DNA of 64,000 nucleotides, taken from NCBI RefSeq assembly GCF_020297055.1, contig NZ_JAIXCQ010000004.1, positions 1 through 64,000 of the forward strand. Direction: 5' to 3'. Below the pieces are notes generated by a model, which did not search any database, was not told the DNA's origin, and worked only from the letters and a program-made list of their open reading frames with translations. Below, piece by piece: positions 1 to 11,459 of this stretch (the stretch's first letter is position 1; each line of letters begins with the position of its first letter). The stretch comes from Isoptericola luteus. Lineage in GTDB: Bacteria > Actinomycetota > Actinomycetes > Actinomycetales > Cellulomonadaceae. The position numbers and the translations under genes are program-made.

Positions 1-70
1 GAACCAACAAAGGTTCCAACAAACTATTGGCATTGACTATCTATCAAGCACACTGTTGAGTTCTCAAACA
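1..70 (-). promoter_or_regulatory. rRNA operon leader with boxA-like element (operon runs off the left edge)
   Basis: Read on the minus strand, positions 69-51 give GTTTGAGAACTCAACAGTG. This resembles the conserved boxA/antitermination and processing block that precedes 16S rRNA in many Actinobacteria. The AT-rich tract at 50-1 fits the spacer before the mature 16S 5' end. The 16S gene itself would lie left of position 1 and is not visible, so the rrn assignment is inference from the leader and the strong promoter just upstream. Confidence 0.75.
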
Positions 71-131
71 ACCGACGCACACCATCCAACACCGAAGCAA
101 CCGCTCCGATCCCGTCCGGGGCAACTCTCCA

Positions 132-159
132 ACCTTACCGGTTCTGCGCTTCTTGTCAA
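132..159 (-). promoter_or_regulatory. Putative rrn promoter, TTGACA-N16-TAAGGT
   Basis: On the minus strand a perfect -35 TTGACA (159-154) is followed after 16 bases by TAAGGT (137-132). This is a strong housekeeping-sigma promoter and differs clearly from the GC-rich surroundings. Transcription would start near 125 and run into the boxA leader at 69-51, about 55 bases downstream. That layout matches an rRNA operon promoter. Confidence 0.8.
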
Positions 160-334
160 TTCCTGGTTCGTGACCTGGTTGACATGAGCCGAAGCCGGTC
201 CCCGATCCGTGGACGCACACGTCGACCTCGGTGAGAGAATTCGGGGGTTTCGCCCTCCGGGACCGACCACCTCGCGCTGGCCTCGCGGCCTGCGTGCTCG
301 GTGTCCGTTCCTCCCTGTCGGGCTGACGTCGAGA

Positions 335-364
335 ACATTACACACACCTGGCGCCGGTGGCCAA
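335..364 (-). promoter_or_regulatory. Candidate second, upstream rrn promoter
   Basis: On the minus strand TTGGCC (364-359) and TAATGT (340-335) are separated by 18 bases and preceded by GC-rich sequence. rRNA operons in this group often have two or more tandem promoters, so this may be a distal one. The -35 match is only moderate. Confidence 0.4.
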
Positions 365-430
365 ATCGGCTGGACGTCGCGGCGCGAGGCGCGGATCCAG
401 CCCCGCCGAGGCCGCCCGGGACGTGCCCCT

Positions 431-460
431 GGGGCGGCAGAGCCGCAGCTCCGCCGCCCC
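431..460 (-). terminator. Hairpin downstream of tyrS
   Basis: GGGGCGGC (431-438) pairs with GCCGCCCC (453-460). Inside it, GAGC (440-443) pairs with GCTC (448-451) around a CGCA loop, with one A/C mismatch. The hairpin lies 33 bases past the tyrS stop, between tyrS and the rrn promoters, so it probably ends tyrS transcription. There is no U-tract, which is usual for high-GC terminators. Confidence 0.6.
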
Positions 461-492
461 GGGGCGCGTCGCGAGGTACCGAGCCCGCCGGC

Positions 493-1752
493 TCAGTCCG
501 CGACGACGACAGCGAGCGTCCGCTTGCCCCGCCGCAGGACGGCGTGCCGGCCGTGCAACAGGTCGGTCGGCTCGAAGACGGCCTCCTCCGACGTCACCTT
601 CACGTTGTTGACGTACGCGCCGCCCTCCGCGATCGCCCGGCGGGCAGCCGCCTTGGACGCCACCAGCCCGGACCCGACGAACGCGTCGACCACCAGGTCG
701 CCCGCCCGAGCGCTCGTGCTGGGCAGCTCCGCGACCGCCGACCCGAGGGTCCCGGCGTCCAGCGCGCCGAGCTCGCCCTTCCCGAACAGCGCCTGGCTCG
801 CGGCCACGACCGCGTCCGTCGCACCCTGCCCGTGCACCAGGGTGGTGAGGTCGCCGGCCAGCGCCCGCTGCGCCTCCCGGGCGAACGGGCGCTCGGCCAC
901 GGCCAGCTCGAGCGCCTCGATCTCCTCGCGCGTGCGGAACGTGAACACCTTGAGGTACTTCACGACGTCCGCGTCGGCCGTGTTCACCCAGTACTGGTAG
1001 AAGGCGTACGGGCTCGTCAGCTCCGGGTCGAGCCACAGGGCGCCGCCCTCGGACTTGCCCATCTTGGAGCCGTCGGCCTTGGTGATGAGCGGCGTCGTCA
1101 TCGCGTGCACGGCGGTGCCGTCCGTCTTGCGGATCAGCTCCACGCCTGACAGCAGGTTGCCCCACTGGTCGTTGCCTCCGAGCTGCAGCGTGCAGCCGTG
1201 CCGCTCGTACAGCTCGCGGAAGTCCATCCCCTGCAGCACCTGGTAGCTGAACTCCGTGTAGCTGATGCCCTCGTCCGACCTCAGGCGGCGGGCCACGATG
1301 TCCTTGCTCAGCATCGTGCCCACGCGGAAGTGCTTGCCCACGTCGCGCAGGAAGTCGACCGCGGACATGGCCCCGGTCCAGTCGAGGTTGTTCACCATGC
1401 GCGCGGCCACCGGCCCCTCGAACTCGAGGAACGGCTGGATCTGCGCGCGGATCCGCTCGACCCACCCCGCCACGACGTCACGGGACTGCATCGAGCGTTC
1501 CGTCGTCGGGCGCGGGTCACCGATGAGGCCCGTCGCTCCCCCGACCAGCGCCAGCGGGCGGTGCCCGGCGAGCTGGAGACGGCGCATGGTCAGCAGCTGC
1601 ACCATGTGCCCGACGTGCAGGCTCTGCGCGGTCGGGTCGAAACCCACGTAATACGTCACGGGTCCCTCGGCCAGCGCAGAACGCAGCGCGGCCTCGTCGG
1701 TGGTCTGCGCCACCAGGCCACGCCAGTGCAGCTCGTCGAGGATGTCGGTCAC
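493..1752 (-). CDS. tyrS: Tyrosyl-tRNA synthetase
   Basis: This 419-residue class I synthetase charges tRNA-Tyr with tyrosine in the cytoplasm. The HIGH-type motif appears as HVGH (residues 46-49) and the KMSKS loop as KMGKS (about 230-234). The tyrosine pocket region LQLGGNDQWGN (about 189-199) is intact. The last 70 residues form an S4-like RNA-binding domain (VGSGLVASKAAARRAI). Length is normal for bacterial TyrRS. The ATG at 1752 follows AAGGAGATG. No T-box-like leader was seen in the 71-base gap upstream. A hairpin at 431-460 follows the gene, so it looks monocistronic or the last gene of the unit. Confidence 0.97.
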   Translation of the reverse strand: MTDILDELHWRGLVAQTTDEAALRSALAEGPVTYYVGFDPTAQSLHVGHMVQLLTMRRLQLAGHRPLALVGGATGLIGDPRPTTERSMQSRDVVAGWVERIRAQIQPFLEFEGPVAARMVNNLDWTGAMSAVDFLRDVGKHFRVGTMLSKDIVARRLRSDEGISYTEFSYQVLQGMDFRELYERHGCTLQLGGNDQWGNLLSGVELIRKTDGTAVHAMTTPLITKADGSKMGKSEGGALWLDPELTSPYAFYQYWVNTADADVVKYLKVFTFRTREEIEALELAVAERPFAREAQRALAGDLTTLVHGQGATDAVVAASQALFGKGELGALDAGTLGSAVAELPSTSARAGDLVVDAFVGSGLVASKAAARRAIAEGGAYVNNVKVTSEEAVFEPTDLLHGRHAVLRRGKRTLAVVVAD

Positions 1753-1823
1753 CGTGTCATCTCCTTGCCGTCGGAACGCGGCCCGCAGCGGGCCGCAGGC
1801 CTAGTCTGCCCGACGTGGTGGCC

Positions 1824-2483
1824 TCACCCCGCCTGCTTTCTCACCCCTCGGCGCCGGGGTGCCGCCGCGCGGTACTCGGAGACCGTGGGGTCGTCACGCA
1901 ACCAGAGCCGCCACGGATAGAGGTCTCCGCGGCCCCCCTCACCGCTCACCCCCACGCGCGGCCCGGCCTCGACGTCGGACGGCGCGACCCCAGGTCCGGC
2001 CGCCAGCTCGACCGGGCCGCCAGGCACGGTGACGTCGGCGCCGTCGTCGGCCAGGTCCAGCGCGAGGGCCACCGTGAGGCGGGCCGGCCCGCGCGCCAGG
2101 TCACGCTCGGAGCGGACCACCCCTCGTTCGAGCCGCCGCCGGCGCGCCAGCGCGGCGCCGCCCGGACCGACGACCTCGCCCGCACGCAGGAGGACGGCGG
2201 ACGCGGTGCCGGCCGGCCCGCACACGACGTTCACGCAGTGGTGCAGCCCCATGTGCCGGTAGACGTACAGGTGCCCGGGCTCGCCGTACATGGTCGCGTT
2301 GCGCGCCGTCGGGCCGCGGAACGCGTGCGAGCCGGGGTCACGCTCGCCGTCGTACGCCTCGACCTCCGTGAGACGCAGGGCGACCGTGCCCTGAGAGGTC
2401 CGCCGTGTGAGGACGGCCCCGAGCAGATCGTGCGCGACCTCGAGGGAGGGTCTGTCGTACCAGGCGCGCTCGGGGACGGGCAT
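1824..2483 (-). CDS. 3-methyladenine DNA glycosylase (AAG/Mpg family)
   Basis: The 219-residue product matches the Mpg/AAG family, monofunctional glycosylases that excise alkylated purines in base-excision repair. Visible family features are the catalytic region LTEVEAYDG (about 38-46, with the second Glu as the probable water-activating residue), [18 protein letters not shown], and [15 protein letters not shown]. Length is typical. It is transcribed toward tyrS with 71 bases between them, an arrangement common in actinobacteria. The start [12 protein letters not shown] puts the family N-terminus where expected; upstream codons carry no similarity. Confidence 0.93.
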   Translation of the reverse strand: MPVPERAWYDRPSLEVAHDLLGAVLTRRTSQGTVALRLTEVEAYDGERDPGSHAFRGPTARNATMYGEPGHLYVYRHMGLHHCVNVVCGPAGTASAVLLRAGEVVGPGGAALARRRRLERGVVRSERDLARGPARLTVALALDLADDGADVTVPGGPVELAAGPGVAPSDVEAGPRVGVSGEGGRGDLYPWRLWLRDDPTVSEYRAAAPRRRGVRKQAG

Positions 2484-2538
2484 GCCCCGATCATGCCCCG
2501 ACCGCGGCGTGCGCGGGTCGCCTCCTCCGGCAGCGGTG

Positions 2539-3906
2539 TCACACGAACCGGAAGACGAGCGGGAACGCCACCACGACGACGGCGGCCCACAGCCCGTAGG
2601 CCGGCAGGTACCCCGTCTGCCAGCGCTCGACGGCGCCGAACGGGACCCGGCGGCGGACGAAACCGAGACCGAGCCATGCCGCCCGGAGCAGGTGGGCGAA
2701 GAGCACGAGGTTGAGGCCCAGCGCGGCGACCTTGTTGGGGCTGACGCCGAACTCGGCGATCCGCGTCAGCATGGCCGCGAGCATGACGCCGTCGACGACG
2801 ATCGCCGCCACCACCAGCACGACCTGGAGCACGTCGAAGAGCCCCGGCGGCGCGAGCGGATCCCGCGCCGAGATCGAGTAGAGCAGCAGGCACAGGACCA
2901 GCACGAGGATCGCGTCCATGAGGATGAGGAGCTCGCGGTCGACGTCGGTCAGGCCGCCCGCACCCGCCAGCAGCGGCAGGACGCTCACCAGCAGCAGGAT
3001 CGTCAACGGCGTGAACACGCGGGTCAGCACCGGCGCGATGTTCTCCACCACGTCCTTCTTGGCCTCCACGAGCCACGCGGCGACGATGAGCGCGCCCGGC
3101 ACGCACAGCGGGAAGATCCATGCCTCGAGGACCGGCTCCAGGTCGGTACCCACCAGGGCGAACAGCGCTCCCGCGAGGACCGTGAGCACCCCGCCGCCCA
3201 GGGCCAGGAGCGCGTAGTAGACGACCAGCTCCCCGGTGAACCGGACGAAGTCCATGCGTCCGTCGTGCGACCGCCAGCGCCCACCCACGTACGCCACCCC
3301 GACGAGGACCCAGAGCACGACGGGGGCGTGCAGGGCGGCGAGCACCTCCGTGGAGCCACCGGGCACGAACGGGAAGCCGTTGAGCACGACGGCCAACAGC
3401 GCGAAGACCGCCACGAGGACCACGACGCCCCGGACCGGCAGCCGCCGCTTCCAGGCGAAGTAGGCGCCCAGGAACGGCAGGACGAGCAGCGAGGAGTTGC
3501 GCAGCAGGGCCATCGAGTCCGGGCCGAGGACCGCGATCCCGCCCTTGACGGTCAGCCCCGCGCCGAGGGCCAGCGCCAGGACCACGCCGAGCTCGCGCCA
3601 CCGGGGCCCGGTGCGCTCGGTGCCCAGGTCGCCCTCGGGCACCAGCACGAGCTGCTTCCACAGGCGCTCGGAGTGCTCCCGTGCGAACTCGCGAGACACC
3701 TCGTCGAGCCGCCCCATCCGCTTGACGGCGACCAGGAACGCCTCGTCGTCGTCGAGGCCGGTCTCCCGCAGGTCGTCCACCTGCGCGCGCAGGTGGTCCT
3801 CCATCTCGTCGACGTCCGACGGCGCGATCGCGCGACGCCGCGCGACGTACCGCCGCCACTGGTCGACCTGCGCCTCGATCGGCGCGCCGTGGGCCTGCGC
3901 GTCCAT
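2539..3906 (-). CDS. HAAS/permease-prefix domain membrane protein paired with PadR
   Basis: The 455-residue product begins with an approximately 80-residue soluble helical region ([29 protein letters not shown], then [14 protein letters not shown]). This is characteristic of the HAAS or permease-prefix domain that accompanies PadR regulators. About eleven hydrophobic segments follow, so the rest is an integral membrane protein. The ATG at 3906 overlaps the padR stop as TGATG, arguing for translational coupling. The reading frame is open upstream to 4332, but that part is antisense-like overlap with padR and was excluded. The transported or sensed molecule is unknown. Confidence 0.8.
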   Translation of the reverse strand: MDAQAHGAPIEAQVDQWRRYVARRRAIAPSDVDEMEDHLRAQVDDLRETGLDDDEAFLVAVKRMGRLDEVSREFAREHSERLWKQLVLVPEGDLGTERTGPRWRELGVVLALALGAGLTVKGGIAVLGPDSMALLRNSSLLVLPFLGAYFAWKRRLPVRGVVVLVAVFALLAVVLNGFPFVPGGSTEVLAALHAPVVLWVLVGVAYVGGRWRSHDGRMDFVRFTGELVVYYALLALGGGVLTVLAGALFALVGTDLEPVLEAWIFPLCVPGALIVAAWLVEAKKDVVENIAPVLTRVFTPLTILLLVSVLPLLAGAGGLTDVDRELLILMDAILVLVLCLLLYSISARDPLAPPGLFDVLQVVLVVAAIVVDGVMLAAMLTRIAEFGVSPNKVAALGLNLVLFAHLLRAAWLGLGFVRRRVPFGAVERWQTGYLPAYGLWAAVVVVAFPLVFRFV

Positions 3907-4289
3907 CACGCCCACCCCTCGACGGCCGGCGACGGGACCTCGACGGTCCGCAGGTCTCGCCAGACCTCCTGCAGGGCGTCGGCCACGACGTCCCACTGGC
4001 GCCGGCGCTCGACGAGCGCGGCCCGGCCCGCGGCGGTGATCGCGTAGTGCTTGCGCCGGCGTCCCGTCGACGAGGATCCCCACGAGGCCTCGACGAGCCC
4101 GTTCCGCTCGAGCCGGTGCAGCAGCGGGTAGAGCATGCCGTCCGTCCACTGCAGGCGACCGCCCGAGAGGTCGGACACCCGCTTGGCGATCGCGTACCCG
4201 TACGACTCGCCGTCGGCCAGGATGCCGAGCACGAGCGGGGTGGCCGACGCCGCCACCAGGTCCTTGTCGACGTGCACATGTACTCCCAT
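3906..4289 (-). CDS. PadR-family transcriptional regulator
   Basis: The 127-residue protein has the PadR winged-helix core: LVLGILADGESYGYAIAKRVSDLS, then GMLYPLLHRLERNGLVEASW, then GRRRKHYAITAAGRAAL. It has a short C-terminal helix and fits the small PadR subfamily. It probably represses its own operon, including the downstream HAAS membrane protein, in response to an unknown ligand. The ATG at 4289 was chosen because it lies just inside an ATGT-N8-ACAT box. A GTG four codons later is an alternative start. No clear ribosome-binding site precedes the ATG, so the message could be leaderless or very short-leadered. Confidence 0.88.
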   Translation of the reverse strand: MGVHVHVDKDLVAASATPLVLGILADGESYGYAIAKRVSDLSGGRLQWTDGMLYPLLHRLERNGLVEASWGSSSTGRRRKHYAITAAGRAALVERRRQWDVVADALQEVWRDLRTVEVPSPAVEGWA

Positions 4290-4293
4290 ACAT
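4278..4293. promoter_or_regulatory. PadR-type operator ATGT-N8-ACAT over the padR start
   Basis: The sequence ATGT-ACTCCCAT-ACAT (4278-4293) matches the ATGT/ACAT inverted half-sites separated by eight bases that are typical for PadR binding. It contains the proposed padR start codon (4289-4287), so binding would block initiation. This supports autoregulation but is untested. Confidence 0.6.
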
Positions 4294-4327
4294 AGATCCG
4301 CTAGGGGTGTTGACCCTAGCGGATCTA
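4293..4327. repeat. Perfect 14-bp inverted repeat upstream of padR
   Basis: TAGATCCGCTAGGG (4293-4306) and its exact complement (4314-4327) flank a 7-base spacer. It touches the PadR box and sits 11 bases beyond the stop of the preceding minus-strand gene. It could be a second operator or a terminator for that gene. There is no T-run after it on the minus strand. It is less GC-rich than its surroundings. Confidence 0.7.
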
Positions 4328-4338
4328 GGCATGCTGCA

Positions 4339-4941
4339 CTAGTCCGCCCGCCGCAGCCGCCCGAACCCGTCGAGGTGGACGTCGGCGCGCTCGGCGGTCC
4401 GCTCGCGCGCGTAGTGCACGGCCTCGTCGTCCATCCAGCGCAACCAGTGCTCGCGCGCCTGCGCACCGTCGCGCTCGAGCCCGCGGCGCAGGCGCTCGTC
4501 GTCGTGGGCCTCGACCCAGATCGTCAGTGCGGCGTACGGGTCCACCTGACGGGCCGCCGCACCACAGCCCTCGACGACGAGGAACGGCTCCCGGTCGACG
4601 ACGTGCGGCTCGGCGTAGGCGTCGGCCACCCAGTCGAAGCGCCGGTACCTGCCCGGGCGGCCGTGCGCGAGCGGCTCGAGCACCCACTCAGCCAGGCGCC
4701 GCGCACCGCCGTCGGGTCCGGCCGCCCAGCCCTCGTAGAGGTCGTCCAGGTGCACCACGGCGCAGGCCAGCACCGCCGCGAGCTGGGCGGCCAGGGTCGA
4801 CTTGCCGGACCCCGCCGGCCCGTCCACGCACACCAGCCGGGTGGCCCGCCACGGCTCGTCACCGCCGGGACCGGGCAGCCGGGCGGGCGCGTCGTGCACC
4901 CGCTGCACGAGCTGTGCCAGCACCGCGTCGGACACCGTCAT
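4339..4941 (-). CDS. Uridine-kinase-like P-loop NTPase
   Basis: This 200-residue cytoplasmic protein has a Walker A motif GPAGSGKST (about residues 41-49), a kinase-type acidic segment VVHLDDLYEGW, and a second strand-acid motif FLVVEGCGAA. This arrangement is seen in uridine kinase-like and related small nucleotide kinases in actinobacteria. The C-terminal part (RTAERADVHLDGFGRL) also fits that group. The true substrate cannot be read from sequence. It is 51 bases downstream of argH on the same strand and may be transcribed with the arginine operon. I prefer the ATG at 4941 because the TVSDAVLAQLVQRV helix is in frame and no better start is near. Confidence 0.75.
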   Translation of the reverse strand: MTVSDAVLAQLVQRVHDAPARLPGPGGDEPWRATRLVCVDGPAGSGKSTLAAQLAAVLACAVVHLDDLYEGWAAGPDGGARRLAEWVLEPLAHGRPGRYRRFDWVADAYAEPHVVDREPFLVVEGCGAAARQVDPYAALTIWVEAHDDERLRRGLERDGAQAREHWLRWMDDEAVHYARERTAERADVHLDGFGRLRRAD

Positions 4942-4992
4942 CGACCATGCTCCTTCGTGTCGCCGACCACGTGGGTGCGGGGTGGGGCGCCG

Positions 4993-7682
<2,690 letters not shown>

Positions 7683-7754
7683 GGGGTTCTCTTTCTGGCG
7701 TGGGTGCGGTCAAGTGTGGCAGCCCGGCGCGTGGCGGCACCCGGCGGGCGCCGG

Positions 7755-8282
7755 TCAGGGCGTGGTGAGCTCGAGGAACCGCCGGGCGAGGTCCTCGCCG
7801 CCGAGCGGGTCGCGCGCGACCACCAGGATCGTGTCGTCGCCCGCGATGGAGCCGAGGACGCCGGGGAACACGGAGTGGTCGATGGCGGAGGCCAGGTAGT
7901 TCGCCGCGCCCGGCGGGGTCCGCAGGACGACGAGGTTGCCCGACGCCTCCGCGGAGACGAGCAGGTCGTTGCACAGCCGCGCGAGCCGGGCGGCCACGTA
8001 CTCGACCTCGCCCTCCCCCACGCCGGCGGCCTGGACGCTGCGGTCGCCGCCCTCGCCCGGTACGGCGTACACGAGCGCGCCCGACGCGCTGCGCACCTTC
8101 TCGGCGCGCAGCTCGATGAGGTCACGCGAGAGCGTGCCCTGGGTGACGGAGACGCCGGCGTCGGCGAGCTCGCGCGCGAGCTCCGCCTGCGAGTGGATCG
8201 CCGTGCGGCGCACGATGTCGACGATCCGGGCCTGCCGGGCCGCCTTGGTCGTGGGCGCCGTGGCGCCGGGCGTCTCGCTCAT
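7755..8282 (-). CDS. argR: Arginine repressor
   Basis: The 175-residue protein has an N-terminal winged helix ([31 protein letters not shown], then [13 protein letters not shown]) and a C-terminal hexamerisation and arginine-binding domain ending in [11 protein letters not shown] and a short Leu-rich tail. It senses arginine and represses the arg genes. The ATG at 8282 overlaps the argF stop as ATGA, so it is co-translated inside the operon it controls. A likely target site is the ARG-box-like sequence before argC (13704-13721). Confidence 0.96.
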   Translation of the reverse strand: MSETPGATAPTTKAARQARIVDIVRRTAIHSQAELARELADAGVSVTQGTLSRDLIELRAEKVRSASGALVYAVPGEGGDRSVQAAGVGEGEVEYVAARLARLCNDLLVSAEASGNLVVLRTPPGAANYLASAIDHSVFPGVLGSIAGDDTILVVARDPLGGEDLARRFLELTTP

Positions 8283-9214
8283 CGGCTCTCCTCCAGCAGC
8301 CAGGTCAGCAGCGCCTTCTGCGCGTGCAGCCGGTTCTCCGCCTCGTCCCACACCGCCGAGGCGTCGCCGTCGATGACGGAGGCGGTGACCTCCTTGCCAC
8401 GGTAGGCGGGCAGGCAGTGCAGGAAGATCGCGTGGTCGGCCGCCGCGGACATCAGGGCGTCGTCCACGCGGTAGGCGTCCAGCGCGGCCAGCCGCTCGGC
8501 GGCCTCCGCCTCGTCCCCCATGGACACCCAGGTGTCCGCGGCGACGACGTCCGCCCCTGCGACGGCGGACCGGGCGTCGGTCGACACGGTGACGGAGCCC
8601 CCGGTGGCCGCCGCGATCTCCCGTGCCCGTGCCACGACGTCGGCCGGCGGCAGGTAGCCCTCCGGGCCGGCGACGGCGACGTGCAGACCCGCCGTCGCCC
8701 CACCGAGCAGGTAGGAGGCCGCCATGTTGTTCCCGGCGTCGCCCACGTAGGCGAGCCGCTGCCCCGCGAGGTTCTCGACGCCGCCGCGGTGCTGGGCGAC
8801 CGTGAGCAGGTCCGCGAGGATCTGGCAGGGGTGGAACCCGTCGGTGAGGGCGTTGATCACCGGCACGCGCGAGACCGCGGCCATCTCCTCGAGGCGGTCC
8901 TGACCGAACGTGCGCCACGCGATCGCCGACACCTGCCGGTCGAGCACCCGGGTGACGTCGGCGACGGACTCGCGCACGCCCACCTGGGCGAGCCGGCCGT
9001 CGACCACCACGGGGAACCCGCCGAGCTCGGCCACGCCCGTCGAGAACGACACCTGCGTGCGCAGCGTCGGCTTGTCGAAGAGGATCGCGACCCCCTGCGG
9101 GCCCGCGAGCGGCGTGCGGGCGAAGCGGTCCGCGCGGAACGCCATGGCGAGGTCCAGGACGTCCCGCTGCTCCGCGGGGGTCAGGTCGTCGTCGCGCAGG
9201 AAGTGGCGGGGCAT
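8279..9214 (-). CDS. argF: Ornithine carbamoyltransferase
   Basis: This 311-residue enzyme makes citrulline from ornithine and carbamoyl phosphate. Family features present are [18 protein letters not shown], the ornithine loop DTWVSMGDE, and the catalytic HCLPAYRG. The carbamoyl-phosphate loop, normally STRTR, reads TLRTQ (in [12 protein letters not shown], about residues 48-59). This is an unusual substitution at otherwise near-invariant positions. The HCLP and SMG elements still point to an ornithine rather than acetylornithine substrate, and argJ in the same operon supplies free ornithine. The start ATG at 9214 overlaps the argD stop by one base as TGATG. Confidence 0.93.
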   Translation of the reverse strand: MPRHFLRDDDLTPAEQRDVLDLAMAFRADRFARTPLAGPQGVAILFDKPTLRTQVSFSTGVAELGGFPVVVDGRLAQVGVRESVADVTRVLDRQVSAIAWRTFGQDRLEEMAAVSRVPVINALTDGFHPCQILADLLTVAQHRGGVENLAGQRLAYVGDAGNNMAASYLLGGATAGLHVAVAGPEGYLPPADVVARAREIAAATGGSVTVSTDARSAVAGADVVAADTWVSMGDEAEAAERLAALDAYRVDDALMSAAADHAIFLHCLPAYRGKEVTASVIDGDASAVWDEAENRLHAQKALLTWLLEESR

Positions 9215-10521
9215 CAGTGCTCCCTCTCGTCGGGCAGGTCGGCGGGCAGGTCGGCGGGGACGGTGACGTCGGCGAAGAATCGGGCGACGTCCCCCGCCTG
9301 GTCGGCGGTGAGGATCAGAGGTGGCGCGAGCCGGATCGCGTCGGGGGCGACGGCGTTGACGATGAGCCCGGCGTCGAGCGCGGCCGCCGCGACCTGCGCC
9401 GCCACCGGCCGCGTGAGCCGGACGGCGAACAGCAGGCCGTGCCCGCGCACGCCGTCGACCAGCGGGTTGCCGCTCCCCTCGATCCCGGAGCGCAGCGCCT
9501 CGCCCACCCGGCGGACGTTCGCCAGCAGGCCGTCGCGCTCGATGACGCCGAGCGTGGCGAGCCCCGCGGCCGCGGCCACCGGGTTGCCGCCGAAGGTGGT
9601 GCCGTGCTGGCCACGGCCGAGCAGGGTCGCGGCGTGCTCACCGAGGGCGATCGCGGCGCCGACGGGGAAGCCGCCGCCCAGCCCCTTGGCGACGGTCACC
9701 ACGTCGGGCACGACACCGCCGCCGATCTCCGGCTGCTGGAACGCGAACCACGCCCCGGTGCGGCCCACGCCCGTCTGGACCTCGTCCAGGACGAGCAGCG
9801 CGCCCGACGCGGCGGTCAGCCGGCGCGCGTGCGCGAGGTAGCCGGTGGGCAGGGTGCGCACGCCCGCCTCGCCCTGCACGGGCTCGACGACGAGCGCCGC
9901 GACTCCCCCGCGCTCCGCGACGGCAGCCGGCGAGAAGGCCTCCTCCAGCGCCGCGGCGTCCCCGAACGGCAGGTGCTCGACCCCGCCGGGCAGCGGCTCG
10001 AACGGCTCGCGGTAGGCGGCCTTCGACGTGAGCGCGAGCGCCCCCATCGACCGGCCGTGGAAGCCGCCGTCGAGCGCCAGGACACGCGTGCGCGTCCCGT
10101 CGTGGCCGCGGTTGCGCCGCGCCATCTTGAACGCCGCCTCGACCGCCTCGGTGCCCGAGTTCGTGAAGAACACCCGCGACCCGTCGGGCGCGCCCGCGAG
10201 GTGCAGCAGCCGCTCGGCCAGGGCGATCTGCGTCGGGGTCGCGAAGAAGTTCGACACGTGGCCGAGCGTGCCGAGCTGGGCGCTGATCGCGGCCGTCAGC
10301 GTGGGGTGGGCGTGGCCCAGGGCGTTGACGGCGATCCCGGCGAGCAGGTCCAGGTAGCGCCGCCCGTCGGCGTCCCAGACGTAGGCGCCCTCGCCGCGGA
10401 CCAGCACCCGCTGCGGGGGCCCGAAAGTGTCCATGACCGCTCCGGTGTAACGCCGGGTCCACGCGGCACCGGAGTCGCCGGCCAGCACGCCGCCGGTCGC
10501 CTGCTCCAGGTCGTCGCTCAT
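9214..10521 (-). CDS. argD: Acetylornithine aminotransferase
   Basis: The 435-residue PLP enzyme transaminates N-acetylglutamate semialdehyde to N-acetylornithine. It has the class III aminotransferase segments [51 protein letters not shown] and the PLP-lysine region [17 protein letters not shown]. About 20 to 25 extra residues precede the conserved domain. The ATG at 10521 overlaps the argB stop as ATGA, which supports that start over later methionines. Confidence 0.96.
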   Translation of the reverse strand: MSDDLEQATGGVLAGDSGAAWTRRYTGAVMDTFGPPQRVLVRGEGAYVWDADGRRYLDLLAGIAVNALGHAHPTLTAAISAQLGTLGHVSNFFATPTQIALAERLLHLAGAPDGSRVFFTNSGTEAVEAAFKMARRNRGHDGTRTRVLALDGGFHGRSMGALALTSKAAYREPFEPLPGGVEHLPFGDAAALEEAFSPAAVAERGGVAALVVEPVQGEAGVRTLPTGYLAHARRLTAASGALLVLDEVQTGVGRTGAWFAFQQPEIGGGVVPDVVTVAKGLGGGFPVGAAIALGEHAATLLGRGQHGTTFGGNPVAAAAGLATLGVIERDGLLANVRRVGEALRSGIEGSGNPLVDGVRGHGLLFAVRLTRPVAAQVAAAALDAGLIVNAVAPDAIRLAPPLILTADQAGDVARFFADVTVPADLPADLPDEREH

Positions 10522-11459
10522 GCGTGCTCCTTCGTGGCGGGTGCGGTCGTCGGGGTGATGGCGGCGTCCGGGACGACCATGGTCCCGTTGCCCCGCGCGG
10601 TGAAGACCTCGAGCAGCACGGAGTGCGGCAGGCGCCCGTCGATGACGGTGGCGCGCGGCACCCCGCCCTGGACGGCGCGCATGCACGCCTCCATCTTCGG
10701 CACCATCCCGGCCGAGAGGCTCGGCAGCAGGGCGGCGAGGTCGGTCGCCGAGATCTGCTCGACGAGCGAGTCCGTGTCCGGCCACGACGTGTACAGGCCC
10801 TCGACGTCCGTGAGCACGATGAGCTTGGTGGCGCCGAGCGCGACCGCGAGCGCCGCGGCCGCCGTGTCGGCGTTGACGTTGAGCACCTGCGTCGGGTCGT
10901 CGACGTCGGGTGCCACGGTGGACACGACCGGGATACGGCCGGCGTCGAGCAGGTCCTGCACCGCCGAGGGGTGCACCTCGACCACGTCGCCCACCAGGCC
11001 CACGTCGACCGGCTCGCCGTCGACGACGGCGTGGCGCCGGACGGCGCCGAACAGACCGCCGTCCTCCCCCGACAGGCCGACGGCGCGCGGGCCGTGCGCG
11101 TTGATGAGCCCGACGAGCTCCCGCGAGACCTGACCGGTGAGCACCATGCGGACCACGTCCATGGCCTCGGGCGTCGTGACGCGCAGCCCGCCGCGGAACT
11201 CGCTGTGGATGTCGAGGCGCTCCAGCATGGCGTTGATCTGAGGGCCGCCGCCGTGCACGACGACGGGCCGCAGGCCCACCTGGCGCAGGAATACCATGTC
11301 CTGCGCGAACGCGGCCTTGAGCTCGTCGTCGACCATGGCGTTGCCGCCGTACTTGACCACGACGAGCGCGCCCGCGAGCTCCTGCAGCCACGGCAGCGCC
11401 TCGAGGAGCACCTCCGCCTTCTGCCCGGGCTCCAGCCCGTTCACGACGTCGCTGCTCAT
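10518..11459 (-). CDS. argB: Acetylglutamate kinase
   Basis: The 313-residue amino-acid-kinase-fold enzyme phosphorylates N-acetylglutamate, the usual arginine-feedback point. It shows [13 protein letters not shown] (ATP-binding Lys and Gly-rich loop), the substrate segment [16 protein letters not shown] and the [27 protein letters not shown] block. The ATG at 11459 ([18 protein letters not shown]) was chosen because it overlaps the argJ stop as ATGA. The frame extends 18 codons further without similarity. Confidence 0.96.
   Translation of the reverse strand: MSSDVVNGLEPGQKAEVLLEALPWLQELAGALVVVKYGGNAMVDDELKAAFAQDMVFLRQVGLRPVVVHGGGPQINAMLERLDIHSEFRGGLRVTTPEAMDVVRMVLTGQVSRELVGLINAHGPRAVGLSGEDGGLFGAVRRHAVVDGEPVDVGLVGDVVEVHPSAVQDLLDAGRIPVVSTVAPDVDDPTQVLNVNADTAAAALAVALGATKLIVLTDVEGLYTSWPDTDSLVEQISATDLAALLPSLSAGMVPKMEACMRAVQGGVPRATVIDGRLPHSVLLEVFTARGNGTMVVPDAAITPTTAPATKEHA

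Noticed and set aside
1753-1823. T-box riboswitch upstream of tyrS
   Set aside because: The gap is only 71 bases, with no T-box consensus (TGGNACCGCG-type) or specifier stem visible.
2231-4279. A 682-codon minus-strand frame across the glycosylase, HAAS and padR genes
   Set aside because: It runs in the wrong frame through three genes with strong family support and is Arg/Pro-rich nonsense.
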